This document shows positions 1 through 12,147 of a stretch of 64,000 nt of DNA, piece after piece; the first letter of the stretch is position 1, and each line of letters opens with the position of its first letter. The stretch is taken from NCBI GenBank assembly GCA_029449245.1, contig JANATF010000006.1, positions 930,001-994,000 on the forward strand, given 5' to 3'. The position numbers and the translations under genes were made by a program. The notes beneath the pieces are model-generated. The model saw only the letters and a list, made by a program, of their open reading frames with translations. It was not told where the DNA came from and made no database searches. The stretch comes from Mortierella alpina. Taxonomy: Eukaryota; Mortierellomycota; Mortierellomycetes; Mortierellales; Mortierellaceae.

Positions 1-705
1 CTGGCTGACCACATTAATGCCATTATCGTCGACGACTCCAGAAAAGGCGCCTTTGGGATCGCGAGTACGAGGATTTTCCGCCGTGCTGCCTTCGACAGGA
101 TCTACCAACCCCCCGCACCACAACCTCAAAACCCTCCCATGGACCCAGCCCCACCGCCATTCACGGCCCGTTTTTGGACTGGTTTCTGGAGGGCTGAGAT
201 GCCCCACAACGTTCGCAACGTCTGGTGGCGCCTTTTAATTAACAAACTCCCCTCTGGCGTCCGTCTTCATGCAATCATCCCAGACGTGGTAGAACCCATC
301 TGTCGTATCTGCAATAATGCGATCGAAACGGACCAACACCTCCTCTTCAGCTGCCCCCAGAAGCTCGCGGTCTGGCAAGGAGCGCTGACCAAGTACATCA
401 AAGACCACACTTGGACAGCCGATCAGGTTGAACGCCTCTTTTTCCCCCGACCAGAGACACTGACACCTCTCAACAACGTACCCATCATCCTCCTGCTCGG
501 ATCCATCTTGGCCACCATCTGGCGTCACCACTTCGCCTTCATCCGTGAGGATCAGATCTTTGACAACACGAGAGTTCTAAGCGCCGTTGACATCGCGCTC
601 ACTCAAGTTTTGGCACAGATGGAGGAGCGACGCAAAAGGGAGGCGCGACACCAACCGCCTACACCCGCAGCAGACCTGACGACGGACACTAATTTCCCCA
701 CCTAA
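1..705 (+). CDS. 3' part of LINE reverse-transcriptase ORF (zf-RVT region)
   Basis: The frame is open from base 1 to a TAA at 703-705, so the protein is cut by the window edge. About 234 residues are visible. The middle contains C-x2-C-x8-H-x4-C (CRIC...H...C), the zinc-binding pattern found after the reverse-transcriptase domain of non-LTR retrotransposons (zf-RVT family). A hydrophobic helix with an ATIWRHHF motif and a charged tail follow, also usual for the end of such polyproteins. No catalytic RT residues lie in the window. The copy may still be intact upstream, but this cannot be judged here. Confidence 0.75.
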   Translation: MADHINAIIVDDSRKGAFGIASTRIFRRAAFDRIYQPPAPQPQNPPMDPAPPPFTARFWTGFWRAEMPHNVRNVWWRLLINKLPSGVRLHAIIPDVVEPICRICNNAIETDQHLLFSCPQKLAVWQGALTKYIKDHTWTADQVERLFFPRPETLTPLNNVPIILLLGSILATIWRHHFAFIREDQIFDNTRVLSAVDIALTQVLAQMEERRKREARHQPPTPAADLTTDTNFPT

Positions 706-940
706 CACTGTACTTTATTTCCTTTCTCTTGTTTCTTTTGTACTCTACGTTGCTTGGACCCCTTCTACCCTGTTACCTGTTATATTTCTCTCTTCTCTCT
801 CCTTCTCCCCTTTGATGTAACTTTTGTACTTGCAGAAAGTATTCATTTTTATATCCTTTTGATCGGCGGCGACTCCTATGGTGGGGAGTATTGAATTTTT
901 GCACACACTCTGACGCAATAAATCTCTTATAAACAAAAAA
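1..940 (+). mobile_element. Non-LTR (LINE-type) retrotransposon, 3' end
   Basis: This comprises the ORF end described above plus about 230 bp of T-rich 3' untranslated sequence. It stops at an A-rich tract near 928-940 that follows an AATAAA-like signal (caataaatc, about 916-924). The 5' boundary is outside the window, so no target-site duplication can be tested. Confidence 0.6.
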
Positions 941-1099
941 ATGAGCAGGCACGAGCGAGCAAAATTCTTTTCGCTACCACCTCTAGCTCACAGCTCGCTC
1001 ACTCAGGGTTGGGCTTGACTTCAATAAACGAAGGAGGATCTACTTGATACGAGCCCAACAACTCATGCTGGTTAGCTGGATCCTCGGACCGAGACCGAC

Positions 1100-1250
1100 T
1101 TGGTGAAGGCCGGCGATCTGGTGCTTTTGCGAGACATAATGATGGGGAAAAAGGACTCGAAGGTTACATCAGTTCCTTACCGCGTACGAAGGTGTACCAG
1201 CTAGAGGATTTGAATGGGATCGCGTACCAGAGAACCATTACCATGTGGTA
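1100..1250 (+). pseudogene. Degraded Ty3/Gypsy integrase C-terminal relic
   Basis: One frame from 1103 reads VKAGDLVLLRD...PYRVRR. A one-base shift then continues it as VYQLEDLNGIAYQRTI. Together these resemble the post-core segment of Ty3/Gypsy integrases (GDLVLVR...GPYRVVR...Y.LEDLDG...RR). A stop directly follows in the first frame, so the copy is broken. There is no LTR nearby. The assignment rests only on motif resemblance. Confidence 0.4.
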
Positions 1251-1548
1251 CAATTACTGTAAACTGTACTTCTTTATTTTGTCCCAGTCCTCTGTAGCAA
1301 TAAAAAGCATTGGAGTCAGAGGCCCTGGATGTCAGAGCTTCCCTCCGAGGACAACATGGGAGTGGACTAAGGAAACACCTTCCCTTGGACAGGACTTGTT
1401 GCAGTTCTGCCGAGCCGACCTCCTAACCAAGATCAAAAGAAAGTTAAGGGAGAACGCTTCTACGTACGAGGAGGTCAAGCAGAACCTCCTCGTTCTTTCA
1501 CCAAAGATGAGGAGAGACCCTTCTGCTGGACCATTGACCTTTGAACCC

Positions 1549-1555
1549 TATAAAG
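1549..1555 (+). promoter_or_regulatory. TATA box (TATAAAG) of the secreted peptide gene
   Basis: TATAAAG lies 120 bp before the ATG of the small secreted protein and is the only good TATA match between it and the retroelement debris. Otherwise 941-1674 holds only the integrase relic and no other recognisable feature. Confidence 0.5.
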
Positions 1556-1674
1556 AGCGATGGCTCTTTTCTTGTATCCCCCCATCGCAACATCAAGTCT
1601 CATCCTCAGCCTTTCTCACCTACCGCACTCTTTAGCACCCAATCACTCAGAGCTATAAACGCCACGCCGCAAAC

Positions 1675-1935
1675 ATGAAGTTCATCACCATTGCCGTTAC
1701 CATCTTTGCTGTGGCCATTGCCACTACACAAGCAGCGCCTGCTCTCCACAAGCGCTCTGGCGGTGGGCTGGTCAACGTCCAGGACGTCCCTGTCAAAGTT
1801 GAGGTCGAGGACGTCGCCAATAACCTCCTCAAGAACGGCCTCCAGAAAGCCAAAATCCTCAGCAGGGCTTTGGTCAAAGATACTGACCTCAACGTCCTCA
1901 AGGACGTCAATGTCCTGAGCAAGAACCGCGATTAA
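1675..1935 (+). CDS. Small secreted protein with Kex2-type site
   Basis: A single-exon ORF of 86 residues. Residues 1-20 form a clear signal peptide: Lys near the start, a hydrophobic ITIAVTIFAVAIA core, and small residues (TTQA/A) at the likely cleavage point. LHKR follows at about residues 24-27, a dibasic site suited to Kex2 processing, then a Gly-rich joint. The mature part is rich in Val, Asp, Lys and Leu and has no cysteines, so it is not a hydrophobin or a disulfide-rich effector. A TATA box sits 120 bp upstream. I do not recognise the family. Secretion and processing are inferred from sequence features; the role is unknown. Confidence 0.7.
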   Translation: MKFITIAVTIFAVAIATTQAAPALHKRSGGGLVNVQDVPVKVEVEDVANNLLKNGLQKAKILSRALVKDTDLNVLKDVNVLSKNRD

Positions 1936-2887
1936 CGGAGACCATGCGCAAAGCCATCGAGTCCACAGTGATCGGGGTCAAGGTTCCTCTAACATTCCGC
2001 ATATCCATCATACGCACTGCTGGCTCCGAAGTCCGGATGGCGTCCATGAAAATGGCCTGAGTTTCACTCTCATATCAGGTCGTTTATGTTAAAATTGTAG
2101 AAACGCATTCCTTGTCAAAGCAAGGAGTAGCTTCATAGCGTCGAGCCACTATTTATAGATATTTATATTTCTTTTTACTTCTGAACATTCGGCATTCATA
2201 GTGCCTCTGAAAATAAAGTTAGGGCTTCGTCTTTGAACTTTGAAAAATCCCTCTCGATAGTGTCGATCCTGGAGTGAAAGCGAAGCTGGAGGCTGCGTAT
2301 CTTGGACCCAGAGTACACTCTGGCACTTGGACGCCAGCCCGCGGGAGAGAGCTGCAACGGGGGCGTTGTGTCTAGGACATCTCCGCAACATTCCATGTAT
2401 TGCCCATATCACAGTCGGCTATCTCTATCGTCCAAGACGTGTCCAGATGGTACCATTGAATCCATCACGCTCTCTGCTTGCTTGTGGCCTCGAATGTCTA
2501 GGACCAGTCGCAAGGGACTCAACAACAGATGGACCAGGATCAAGAAGATATGAGGGCAATACTGCATCCATCCAGGGGCGTTGAGTGTTGCACATGCAGC
2601 ATCTTGATCTACAGGGACAGCGCAGGCTCCCATAACATCGCGTGCATTGGACGCAAGCATATCCAAAAGCCGGGGCCGACCCTCCGCCTTCGAAAACCCA
2701 GCGGTGTAAGACCGGCAGTAATTATCTGCAGACGCACTGTCAAACTTGTTTCTCGCAAAAGTGATGTTTTGATGATGGAGCGAGCGCTGAGCAAGCACGA
2801 ACGAGCCACTCATGCTAATATCTTTTCGCACCCACGTCTATGTTTAAATGCGATGCTTTTATGATAGTGAATTATGCGTCTACATCA
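1936..2887. other. Intergenic, no gene seen
   Basis: Overlapping short frames on both strands lack start context, domains or splice logic. The stretch separates the secreted peptide gene from the 3' end of the first MFS transporter. Confidence 0.5.
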
Positions 2888-5044
2888 TTATTTCTCCGCT
2901 GTCATATCCAACGACGCCGTGGACGAGCGAGCGGTACCATTACTTGTCAAATCTTCTTCTCCCATCTCCATCCTTCCCTCAAACACCTCCACAACCTCCT
3001 CCTTGGCGCCTCCCACTTGACTAACCTCCAAATCAACGTGCTTGGTCTTGGGTCCATGGTCCCCCTCAATACCGCTCACCTCCGCAAACTCGGCTGGGTC
3101 CCTGTTGGCGGCAAAGATCAGCATCACCACCAACCCAATACCTCCCATCACTCCGTACGCATAGAACGCAGCACTATATCCCGACATCAGCGCCGTCGCA
3201 TCGCGTGCACCATCGGGTGTAAACGCTTCCGCAATGATGTTGGCGATCGCAAGACCAATTGGAGCACCGAGCTGAATACCGACATTGTAGATCGCTCCCA
3301 CCACGCCTTGGTCCTCATCCTTGGCATCCGCGACCGCATTGACCTGGCAACACATCCACGTAGGCGAAAGACCCATGCAGTTGACGATCAGGGCTGGGAA
3401 GGCGAAACGCCAGTAGGTCGAACCAGGCACGACCTGCGCAAAGATGATGGCACTGCCAATGACAAAGGACCAACTAAAGATCATAATGATCTTGGTTCGG
3501 GTATATCTGAATAGCCTCGTGACAGTGTACAATCCAACGAGCAGACCGAGCCCGTGGACTATGTAGCAGCAGGCCGTGATGAGCGAGTTGAAACCGAGCA
3601 CGTTTTGGAAGGTCAGGGAAGAATAAAAGATCAAGGTGTTGTAGGTGGCCGTGAGGCAGATGATGATGACGATCGAGGACGCGAACCGGCGGGATCTCCA
3701 GATGTGGAAAGGCATAATCGCATAGTCAATTCTTGACTCAATCACCACAAAGGCGACCAAGAAGGCGATTCCGACAAGCAACGGTGCCAGAGTCTTGGCG
3801 GAACTCCAGCCAGCCGTGGTGGACTCGGTCAGGTAATAAATAACAGCAATGACGCCAATCGTAAAGCATATTGCGCCGGCATAATCAATGCGATTGTCGA
3901 CCTTGCCCAGAGGTTTTCCTTGCTCATCAGAGATGATGAAGAACCCAGAGATAGCTAGGAGGGCCGAGATGATAGCCGTCAAGAAGAAGATCCAGTGCCA
4001 ACCGATGGTGGCATCGAATACGCCGCCGAGCAGAACGCCGATGGTCTGACTATGAAAAAACAACGGAATATGAAAAAAAATACACCGGACGGGGTTAGCT
4101 TAACCTTAAGGCGGGTGGGGCTGAAGTTTTGTACCCTTCGAAGGCAAAGGAGGGGAAAAGAAATCACTCGTTACCCAGTGATGGCGCATCCGCTGAACAC
4201 AGAGAGCGCAAATGTGCGCTCAGCACCTGGTGGATACGTTGTGGTCAGGATCGCAAGGGCGGAGGGACTAAAATTGCGACGACATTGAGAGCATGTTAGA
4301 AGGCAGATGTTCATTTGAGCATTCTACGATGTGGTTTGGCAGCAGATCAGGAGACATCTTACATGGTGAAGCCGGCGCCGGCGCCTTCAAGGGCACGGGC
4401 AACAGACATGAAGATGGCGTTTCGGGCAAACCCGCAGACCAATGCCCAGATGGCGAACCAGGTGGTACCGATCAGGAAGATACGCTTGTGGCCAAAGAGA
4501 TCACCCTACATGTAAATGTCAAAAAACACAGTGTCGACAATCAAAACTTTGAGTTTGGGCTTGGGAAAGGCGGCGGGCGACAAATACCGAAAACTCCGCA
4601 ATGCATGTAAAATAACTGCTAGTAGCAACAACGTACCATACGACCTCCGATCAGCAGAAAGGCTGCATATGTGAGTGCATACGCCGAAACACACCTGCAA
4701 TAGGGGGAATCCATTGCCATCGAGAAGGGAGCAAACCACACCCATGGACCGTTATTAATACCGAGACTGAGAGCTGAGATGAACAAGAGCACACGCAAAC
4801 AGAGACGCCCTTACCACTGGAGTTGAGATGGTGTGTATCCGACATCCCTCTCAATGGATGGCAATGCGATAGTGATAGAGGCGACATTGATAATGTCGAG
4901 CATGGTAGCCAGTGAGATGACAGCCAGCAGTAGACCCTTGGTCTCACGCAGCCTCTTATACCATGGAACATGTTTTACGTGGTCAGCTGTAGCCGCAACA
5001 GTATCGTTCACTGAGGCGACTGTGACAACATCCGAATGGGCCAT
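2888..5044 (-). CDS. MFS transporter, DHA2-like (paralogue 1, five exons)
   Basis: Proposed exons are 5044-4815, 4694-4637, 4505-4363, 4267-4175 and 4049-2888, joining in frame to 561 residues. All introns are GT-AG. The protein has a short hydrophilic N-terminus, then LLLAVISLATMLDIINVASITIALP (helix 1 with a DHA2-type acidic residue), the motif-A loop GGRMGDLFGHKR, an IPSALAIL segment, and a motif-C-like GQTIGVLLGG. Twelve to fourteen membrane helices are expected for this drug:H+ antiporter-2 type. The substrate cannot be told from sequence. It is the first of three tandem paralogues. It differs by two extra introns: one after the RM of motif A (131 bp) and one before GQTIG (125 bp), where its sisters have continuous exons. 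Confidence 0.85.
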
Positions 5045-5280
5045 GAGTAGATTGCTGGAATGAAAGGAGGCGGAGCAGTGGCCAGATTTATGTTCTGGTA
5101 TGAAACACGGTACGTGGTTTGTGCGACAGTAGACTTGCGAAGCGGTACACCGGCAAGAAAATCAGTGGTTAGGGGGAGCAGGGGTTGGAGAGCAGGGTGT
5201 CAAACGGATGATGCTTCGACGTGAGGGTGAATTTGAAAACAATGAGAGGGAGAAGGGAGAAGACCTGAGGAGGAAATAGC

Positions 5281-5327
5281 TTGGCTGGGGGTTGATTTAA
5301 AATTGGGATGCAACCCCGCCTTTTATA
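5281..5327 (-). promoter_or_regulatory. TATA box and conserved leader block of MFS paralogue 1
   Basis: On the gene strand TATAAAA (5327-5321) is followed by GGCGGGGTTGCATCCC. Then come a GATTTAAAA-like block and CCCAGCCAA (5290-5281, complement). Much of this recurs upstream of paralogue 3 (12148-12322), and part recurs upstream of paralogue 2 (9048-9098). The TATA box lies 277-283 bp before the ATG. The rest of 5045-6533 holds CT-rich and T-rich spacer with no gene. Confidence 0.5.
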
Positions 5328-6533
5328 CTTTTTTTCGGGGCCGTGTTGGCGGGTGCTCGCTTCTTTGCTGCGCTGTACAAACACCAACCCTAAAAGCCGA
5401 ATGTGCACCACCAGTCCAACGCTGACCTTTCAGTCAGACTTTGCTCCCACCGTGCAAGTCCGACCAACCATCAACGTAAGTGCCAATGATAGCATTTCCG
5501 AGACAACAGAGTCCCGCCACGGCAGAAAAATGCATTGATCCGATTCGCGCCCGTTGCAGGGACAAGGAAGGTCTACTGAATCGATATCGACTGACAGCGC
5601 CATCATCAAAACTTATTATAGCCGGGTCTTGCGCAGGCGTCTTCACTGTTTCCTTGGCTGTATGCTCAAAGGTCATTGACATCGAATACCGACTGAGCAA
5701 TCCTGAGGAGCATCGGCCATCCCCATGAGAGCGACGGTGAAGACGAGACATTGATGGTCCGTGAATGATCTCTGAATGGTCTGCTGGAGGTTGCCTCAAC
5801 ACTTTGTCTTATTGCAATCAAGATATTAGTCAGAACATCGCTTACGCCCTAGTTGGTGCCACTCTATCTCTCTCTCTCCCACTTCCATTCTCTCTCCCTC
5901 TCTCATCCACACTCCAGCACGGCATCTTGACGGCTGCCATGGTTTCTTTTGAAGTTTGGCAAATCCTTGGAACGCGACCTTTAATACCGATAGGCTGCGC
6001 AGCGTTCGCCTGCTTGTAGTGGTTTCACAGCGCACAATTGTGCCCTGAATGGACAAACGAATAAAAACTCATAGCGGACCAATGCAGGGCGTATCACTGC
6101 ACGCAGCGACAGCTCAATTTGCCCCACGCTTTTTTTTTTGGCTCCTTTGAACCTCCCGTCTCCTATATTAACATTTTTTTTTGTACCGAGGCATTGTGTG
6201 CTCAATGCATCCATATTCCTTTCGTTCCATCTTCTTTGAAGCCTTCGCTGCTCTACTACTATTGCACGCCTTGCGGCGTGCGTTCGGACCTGGAATCAAG
6301 CGAAAAAAACCACTCCTCGTGGCAAAATTTGAGCACATACGAAAAAACATAGGGGTAATAATATATTGCTCTTTCACAATTCTTTTGATGTCAAAAAAGG
6401 CTTATGTTTTACCGCGATGCAAACGGGTTGTGTTTATGTGCCGTGTGTATGTGTATGTGTATGTGTTGGAGGTGTGAATGTGTGAAATTGTATACATATG
6501 CTGCGCAGAAACTACCTTCTTCTACCATCACGC

Positions 6534-8427
6534 TCAAGTCCTTATTGTCTTTTCCTCCTCAACCACCGTAGGCGTAATAGAAGACGCCGCCGACGACTTG
6601 TCCGTTGACCGTCCAAACTCTGTCTTGCCTTCAACAACCTCAGCCTTGCTATCAATCACCGAGGCGCTAGCACTTTCAATCGCCTCAAACCCCTTCTCCT
6701 GGTCATCCGTAACGACTTCAGGAGCCAGGTCAGAAAACTCTGGAGGATCCCGGTTGGATCCAAGAACCAAAGTCAAGAAAAAGCCCACGCCACCGATAAC
6801 ACCAAACGTGTAAAAGGCGGCCCTGTAGCCCGACATCAAAGCCAGCTCGCCTCCGGATAAGGGACCTGCGTAAGCCTGCTCAATTATGGTGGCAATAGCA
6901 AGACCAATAGGGCCACCGAGCTGGATAGCGACATTGAAGACGGCTCCAACAACACCTTGGTCCTCGTCGTCAGCATCGGCAACGGCGTTCACCTGGCAGG
7001 ACATCCATGTGGGCGAGAGACCCAGGCAATTGACGATCAAGGCTGGGAACGCCCAGTGCCAGTAGGTGGTTCCAGGGACGATCTGGGCAAAGATGACGGA
7101 ACTTCCGACAATTAAGCACCAACCAATCATCATGATGAACTTTGTTCTGATGTACTTGTACATCTTGGTAACCGTGTACAATCCAATGAGGAGACCGCCG
7201 CCATGGACGATGTAACAGCAGGCGGTGATCAGAGGAGAGTACTTGAGCACGTTCTGAAACGTGAGTGACGAGAAGAAGATCATGGTGTTGTAACACGCCG
7301 TAACACAGATGATGATCACAACACTGGACAAAAAACGACGAGATCTCCAGATGCGGAAGGGCATGATCGGATAGTCAATGCGTGATTCCCAGCCTACAAA
7401 GGCAGCGAGAAAGGCGATGCCTACGAGGAAGGGTGCAAGTGTCTTGGCGGAAGCCCAACCCGATGTAGGAGACTCGGAGAGGTAGTAGATGACCATGATG
7501 ATACCGACCATGAACATCAAGACACCACCATAGTCGATGCGGCGATCAGTGGTCTCGGGCTGGTTATTGGCCTTGGAAATGACAAAGAAACCAGCAACAG
7601 CAAGAGACGCCGAGATGATGGCAGTGATGTAAAAAATCCAGTACCAGCCGATAGTGGCGTCAAAGACGCCACCAAGTAAGACACCGATGGTCTGGCCGAT
7701 ACATCCAGCGCCTCCAAACATGGAAAGAGCGAATGTGCGCTCAGGTCCAGGTGGGAACGTGGTGGTCAACAGAGCCAACGCAGATGGACTAAGCAATTTT
7801 GACGGAATCCAAGGGCACGAGCGATGATTAGAGAATGCTATCGATATTTGGATTCTATAGTTCGAGCAAAGACAAGTGCAGCGTCTATAGGCAGTTTTCC
7901 TTACATTGTAAAGCCTGCACCAGCGCCCTGGATACCGCGAGCTACTGACATGAAGATGGGATTTCTGGCAAAACCACAGACCAAGGACCAGATGGCGAAC
8001 CAGGTAGTTCCGATCAAGAATATCCGGCGATGACCAAACAGATCACCCATGCGACCACCGACCAAGAGGAAGGCAGCATATGTCAATGCGTACGCACTCA
8101 CGATCCTAAGAACAGTACAAATGTAGCGCGGACGTACTTAGCATGCTGATCGTGCAGATATGAAAAGGGTCGGCCGCATTGGTGAAGCACTTACCATTGT
8201 AACTGATTAGGTTCATATTTCACGTCGCGAAGAATGGAAGGTAAGGCGATTGTCACGGATGCGACGTTGATGATGTCCAGCATTTGCGCCATGGAGATAA
8301 GAAAGAGTAGGAGGCCCTTGGACTGATCTAGGCGTCTGTACCATGGTAGCTTCTTGGGGTCGGCTATTGTGTCAGTGTCATTGGGCACAGCTACGGCCGT
8401 GGCGATGGACACGTTCTTGTCTGCCAT
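6534..8427 (-). CDS. MFS transporter, DHA2-like (paralogue 2, three exons)
   Basis: Exons are 8427-8195, 8105-7905 and 7788-6534, giving 562 residues. I chose the ATG at 8427 because it gives MADKN..., whose following PWYRRL-x-SKGLLLFLIS matches the N-termini of the sister genes. An in-frame ATG at 8559 would add an unlikely leader. Features are the same as in paralogue 1: motif A GGRMGDLFGHRR, IPSALALLTTTFPPGPERTFALSMFGGAG, GQTIGVLLGG, alternating hydrophobic helices, and a hydrophilic acidic tail. Both introns are phase 2 and match introns 1 and 3 of paralogue 1. Expected location is the plasma or vacuolar membrane. The substrate is unknown. Confidence 0.88.
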
Positions 8428-9819
8428 TGATATTCGAGGACCGAGGTGTAAGATAAATGAATGTATAGGGCGAGACGATGGATAACCAACGCTGTGGACT
8501 GATAGTGAAGTGAGGGCGACTGTCCTTTTTAGTATAGGAAACCCGGAGCGAAAGAGCAAGAGAAAAGGGCGAGAAGCGCGGAGAAGAGAGGAAAAGAGAA
8601 GACTGAAGATGAGAATAATGAAAAAAGAAAAACATAATGAGGAAACCGCCTGCTTAAATAGTTTTTCTTGTGCGCATCATCCCGGGAAATGCCTCCTGGC
8701 CGTGCGCTCTATCAAAACATCAGAGGCGATCTTTAGATCCAGCAGCGAATCCAAAAGCAGGTGCTGCATAAGCATCTTTCCACCATCGTCTGCGCTGTTT
8801 GCCGATTGTTAACAGACTTGCACGTACAAAACTCTACGTTCCTTTTTTCTCTGGCTCTTGCACCATTCTGCGCAGATGGTAAGTCCTTCTGATCCTCCTA
8901 GTACGCCTCCCGCCTCCCGTTGATTGCTCTCGGGGACGATCCATACCATCGGCTGGGCGTCCAAACACAACACGAACCACTCGAAAATCCTTTTTCGTCC
9001 TGAGTGCAATGCGTATCTCAGTTTGGGTTCAGCTCTAACCGTTTGCTATTGGCTGGGAAACCCAGCTCTATTTGTCAGAGGGAGTTGATTTCAAAGCATT
9101 GCGACTTTTTTTTTTCTCTTCTTCATACCTTGCCTTGCTCATGGCACCCTCGGTTTAATGACAGTCATCCTGCGACAGCCCATCTAGCGCAACCACTACT
9201 CTTCCTTGCTCCAACACTCATGCCGACGAATGAGTGACTAGGATAGAGTGCTCCAACACCCTGTTGCGCTCGATGTTAACACATCGTCCGGTGGCATCTT
9301 TTGCCCTGCAACTAACGCGATGCGGTGTTTTTCTAGCAGAACGGCTACTGTATTACTTTAGCTCTGCTCTTCCCGACTGGGCAGTGGAGTGTAATAGTTG
9401 CGAAGATAAGACTCAGGGCTGATGACGGCGCCGGCAAATTATTTATCAACTGAAATTTCATTGGCTATCATGACTTACGCAAGCTTGATACCGACACCAA
9501 AGCGGTACCCTCTTTCTTCAAACTCCCAGCTGCTCTACAACAGAGCTGCAAATACATGCGGGAGAGGATTAACCTAATTGCCTGCCGCAGTCTACAGTAC
9601 TTGGTTTGTCTTGGAGAGCTGCAAAACCAGAACAATACACGACTCGTACAAAAAAATCCGGCTGCAGCGGAGTACAGAGTTGAGGCATGGTTGTTACACT
9701 TGCTGTGCGTAGTTGACGCGAACTATCCAACTATCCAAGGGTATAATTTGCACACTGTCCATGATGATATCTATTACAGCGATACTGTAGCGCTTTATTT
9801 CGCGTCTTTAAATACACAC
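8428..9819. other. Intergenic between MFS paralogues 2 and 3
   Basis: Contains TATTTAAG on the minus strand (8660-8653) and ATTGGCTGGG (9048-9057, i.e. a CCAAT box on the gene strand). GATTTCAAAGCA follows at 9087-9098. The CCAAT and GATTTCAAAGCA pair recurs upstream of paralogue 3. No coding region is supported. Confidence 0.5.
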
Positions 9820-11656
9820 CTAGCTTGACCTGGGTATCGTCTTGTCATCCTCGATGACTATCGTATTGACTGACAATATCGAAGAATTCATGAGAGTGTC
9901 GCCAACCTCCTCCTTTCCATGGCCGTGAGCAATATCCTCGCCTTCAATGGCTTCAAGTCCCTCTCTCTCCTCCTCTGCAAGACCTGAAAACTCGGGTGGA
10001 TCCTGGTTCGACGCGAGCAGCAACGTAAAGATGAAGCCCACGGCAGAGAAGACGCCAAACGTGTAAAAGGCAGCTCTGTAGCCCGCCATCTCACCCTCAA
10101 CGCCTTCAGAGGGTCTCTCGAATGACTGCTGAATGATTGTGGAAATAGCCAAACCGATCGGACCACCGATTTGCAGGGCGACACTGAACACAGCGCCCAC
10201 AACTCCTTGATCCTCATTCGCGGCATCTGCGGTGGCATTAACCTGGCAGGAAATCCAAGTGGGCGCAAGACCAATGCAGTTCAAAATCAGCGCTGGGAAC
10301 GCCCATTGCCAATAAGTCGAACCGGGGACAATTTGGGCAAACAGCACAGAACTGGCGGCAATCAATGCCCAACCAATCAAAGTGATGATCTTGGTTCGAA
10401 TGTACGGGAACAGTCTTGTGGCAGAGTACAATCCAACAGCGAGTCCGAGTCCGTGAACAATATAGCAGCAGGCAGTGATGATGGGCGAGTAGTGGAGCAC
10501 CCTCTGGAAGGTGAGGGATGAAAAAAAGATCATAGTGTTGTAGACACCTGCGAGACATGTGATGACGACAACGCTGGAATAGAACCGACGAGACCTCCAG
10601 ATGTGGAAAGGCATGATCGAGTAGTCGATACGCCACTCCCAGACGACGAAGATGGCGAGAAGGACGATGCCCACGAGGAACGGTGCAAGGGTCTTGGCGG
10701 AGGCCCAGCCAGACGAGACCGACTCTGTGAGGTAATAGACAATCATGACGATACCAATCATGAAGAGAAATACGCCGGGATAGTCGATGCGCGTTTGAGC
10801 CGTCTTGGCTCTATCGTTCGTCTTGGTAATAACGAAGAAGCCCATGAGAGAAATGCTGGCCGAAATGATGGCTGTAATGTAAAAAATCCAAGGCCAGCCA
10901 ATGGTCGCATCAAAGACACCGCCCAGCAGAACTCCAAGTGTTTGGCCAAAGATGCCGGCGCCTCCAAACATGGACAACGCAAATGTGCGCTCTGGTCCAA
11001 GAGGAAATGTTGTGGTCAAAATTGCTAGCGCAGAAGGGCTATAGTATATCCACATTAATTGGTCAATAAGGCCATCCTTCGCAGAAACATTTGCGACAGC
11101 TCGTGCCGAAAGTACCGACGCCTTACATGGTGAGTCCTGCGCCGACTCCTTGGATGGCACGGGCGATGGACATGAAAATGGGGTCCCTTGCGAAACCAGA
11201 GACTAGTGACCAGATGGCAAACCAAAGCGTACCCGCCAAAAAGATCCTGCGATGGCCAAAAAGATCACCCATGCGACCTCCAACCAGCAGGAAGCCTGCA
11301 TATGTCAATGCATAGGCACTTATGACCCTATAGAACACACGCCATCAACGTGCAGTGTCAGCATCGGAGCCTCGGGTTATTTTTGGATGACATGTGTAAG
11401 AAAACAAAGACAAATACCATTGAAGCTGATTCTGTTCATAATGAACCTCTTTTCTGATGGAGGGTAGTGCAATGTTAACAGAGGATATGTTGATGGCGTC
11501 CAGTAGCTGGGCCATGGATACAACAAAGAGCAGGAGACCCTTGGAGCGATGCAGGCGCCTGTACCATGACTGTTGTTTTACAATGTGGGTACGAGAATTG
11601 TCACTCTCCACAGGTTCATCTGAGCCGAGGGATGTTGAGAGACTTGCTTGTGCCAT
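9820..11656 (-). CDS. MFS transporter, DHA2-like (paralogue 3, three exons)
   Basis: Exons are 11656-11418, 11327-11127 and 11038-9820, for 552 residues. The intron positions and phases are identical to paralogue 2, and the middle exon is 201 bp in both. It begins MAQASLSTSL and has the family signature SWYRRLHRSKGLLLFVVSMAQ, then motif A GGRMGDLFGHRR, IPSALAILTTTFPLGPERTF and GQTLGVLLGG. A TATAAAAA lies on the gene strand at 11828-11821, 165 bp before the ATG, and a second TATA module lies at 12322. The tandem arrangement, all three genes in one direction with 1.4-1.5 kb spacers, suggests duplication in place. Transport substrate unknown. Confidence 0.88.
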
Positions 11657-12147
11657 AAATTAAGAACGGGTATGTCGACGTGCAGAGAGGCGAAGTGGAT
11701 TGGGGTCTGCTACACTCCAGGTATAAAATGTAGTACAAAGATTGAGGAGTAAGCAACAAGGCAGAGTGAAGAGGCTCGGGAGAGAATGAGGAGAACGAAA
11801 ACGGGGACAGACATCTCGGCTTTTTATACATGTTTGACTAGCAGGTTTTCTCCTTCCAGTGACTGCACGAAACCAGTGTTCTGTTTCGCATAACGCTTCC
11901 TATTGGCCTCGTTCCCTTCGCACTTGTCGACGTACCTCTGAACCTCTTCGCATTGTCTGCGCAACATCATAATGCGGCCTCTCTGGCCATTACGAATGCC
12001 CCTGAATAATGGCGTACAGCCCTGTTCGGTTGACCTCGTCTACCTCCTCTACAGTTGATAACAAGCATCCACGTTTAACCCGCAGCATATTCGAGCACAG
12101 ACGAATCTAAAATCTCTCGGTAAGGTGCACGATTTTCCGTCTCGCTC

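Noticed and set aside
1192-1635. 147-codon frame after the integrase relic
   Set aside because: Only its first 16 codons resemble integrase. The rest lacks any pattern and runs into the TATA region of the secreted peptide gene.
942-2829. Similar 19-mers TGAGCAGGCACGAGCGAGC (942-960) and TGAGCAAGCACGAACGAGC (2788-2806)
   Set aside because: Considered as a target duplication or repeat ends, but the two mismatches, the 1.8-kb spacing and the intact secreted-peptide gene between them give no coherent element.
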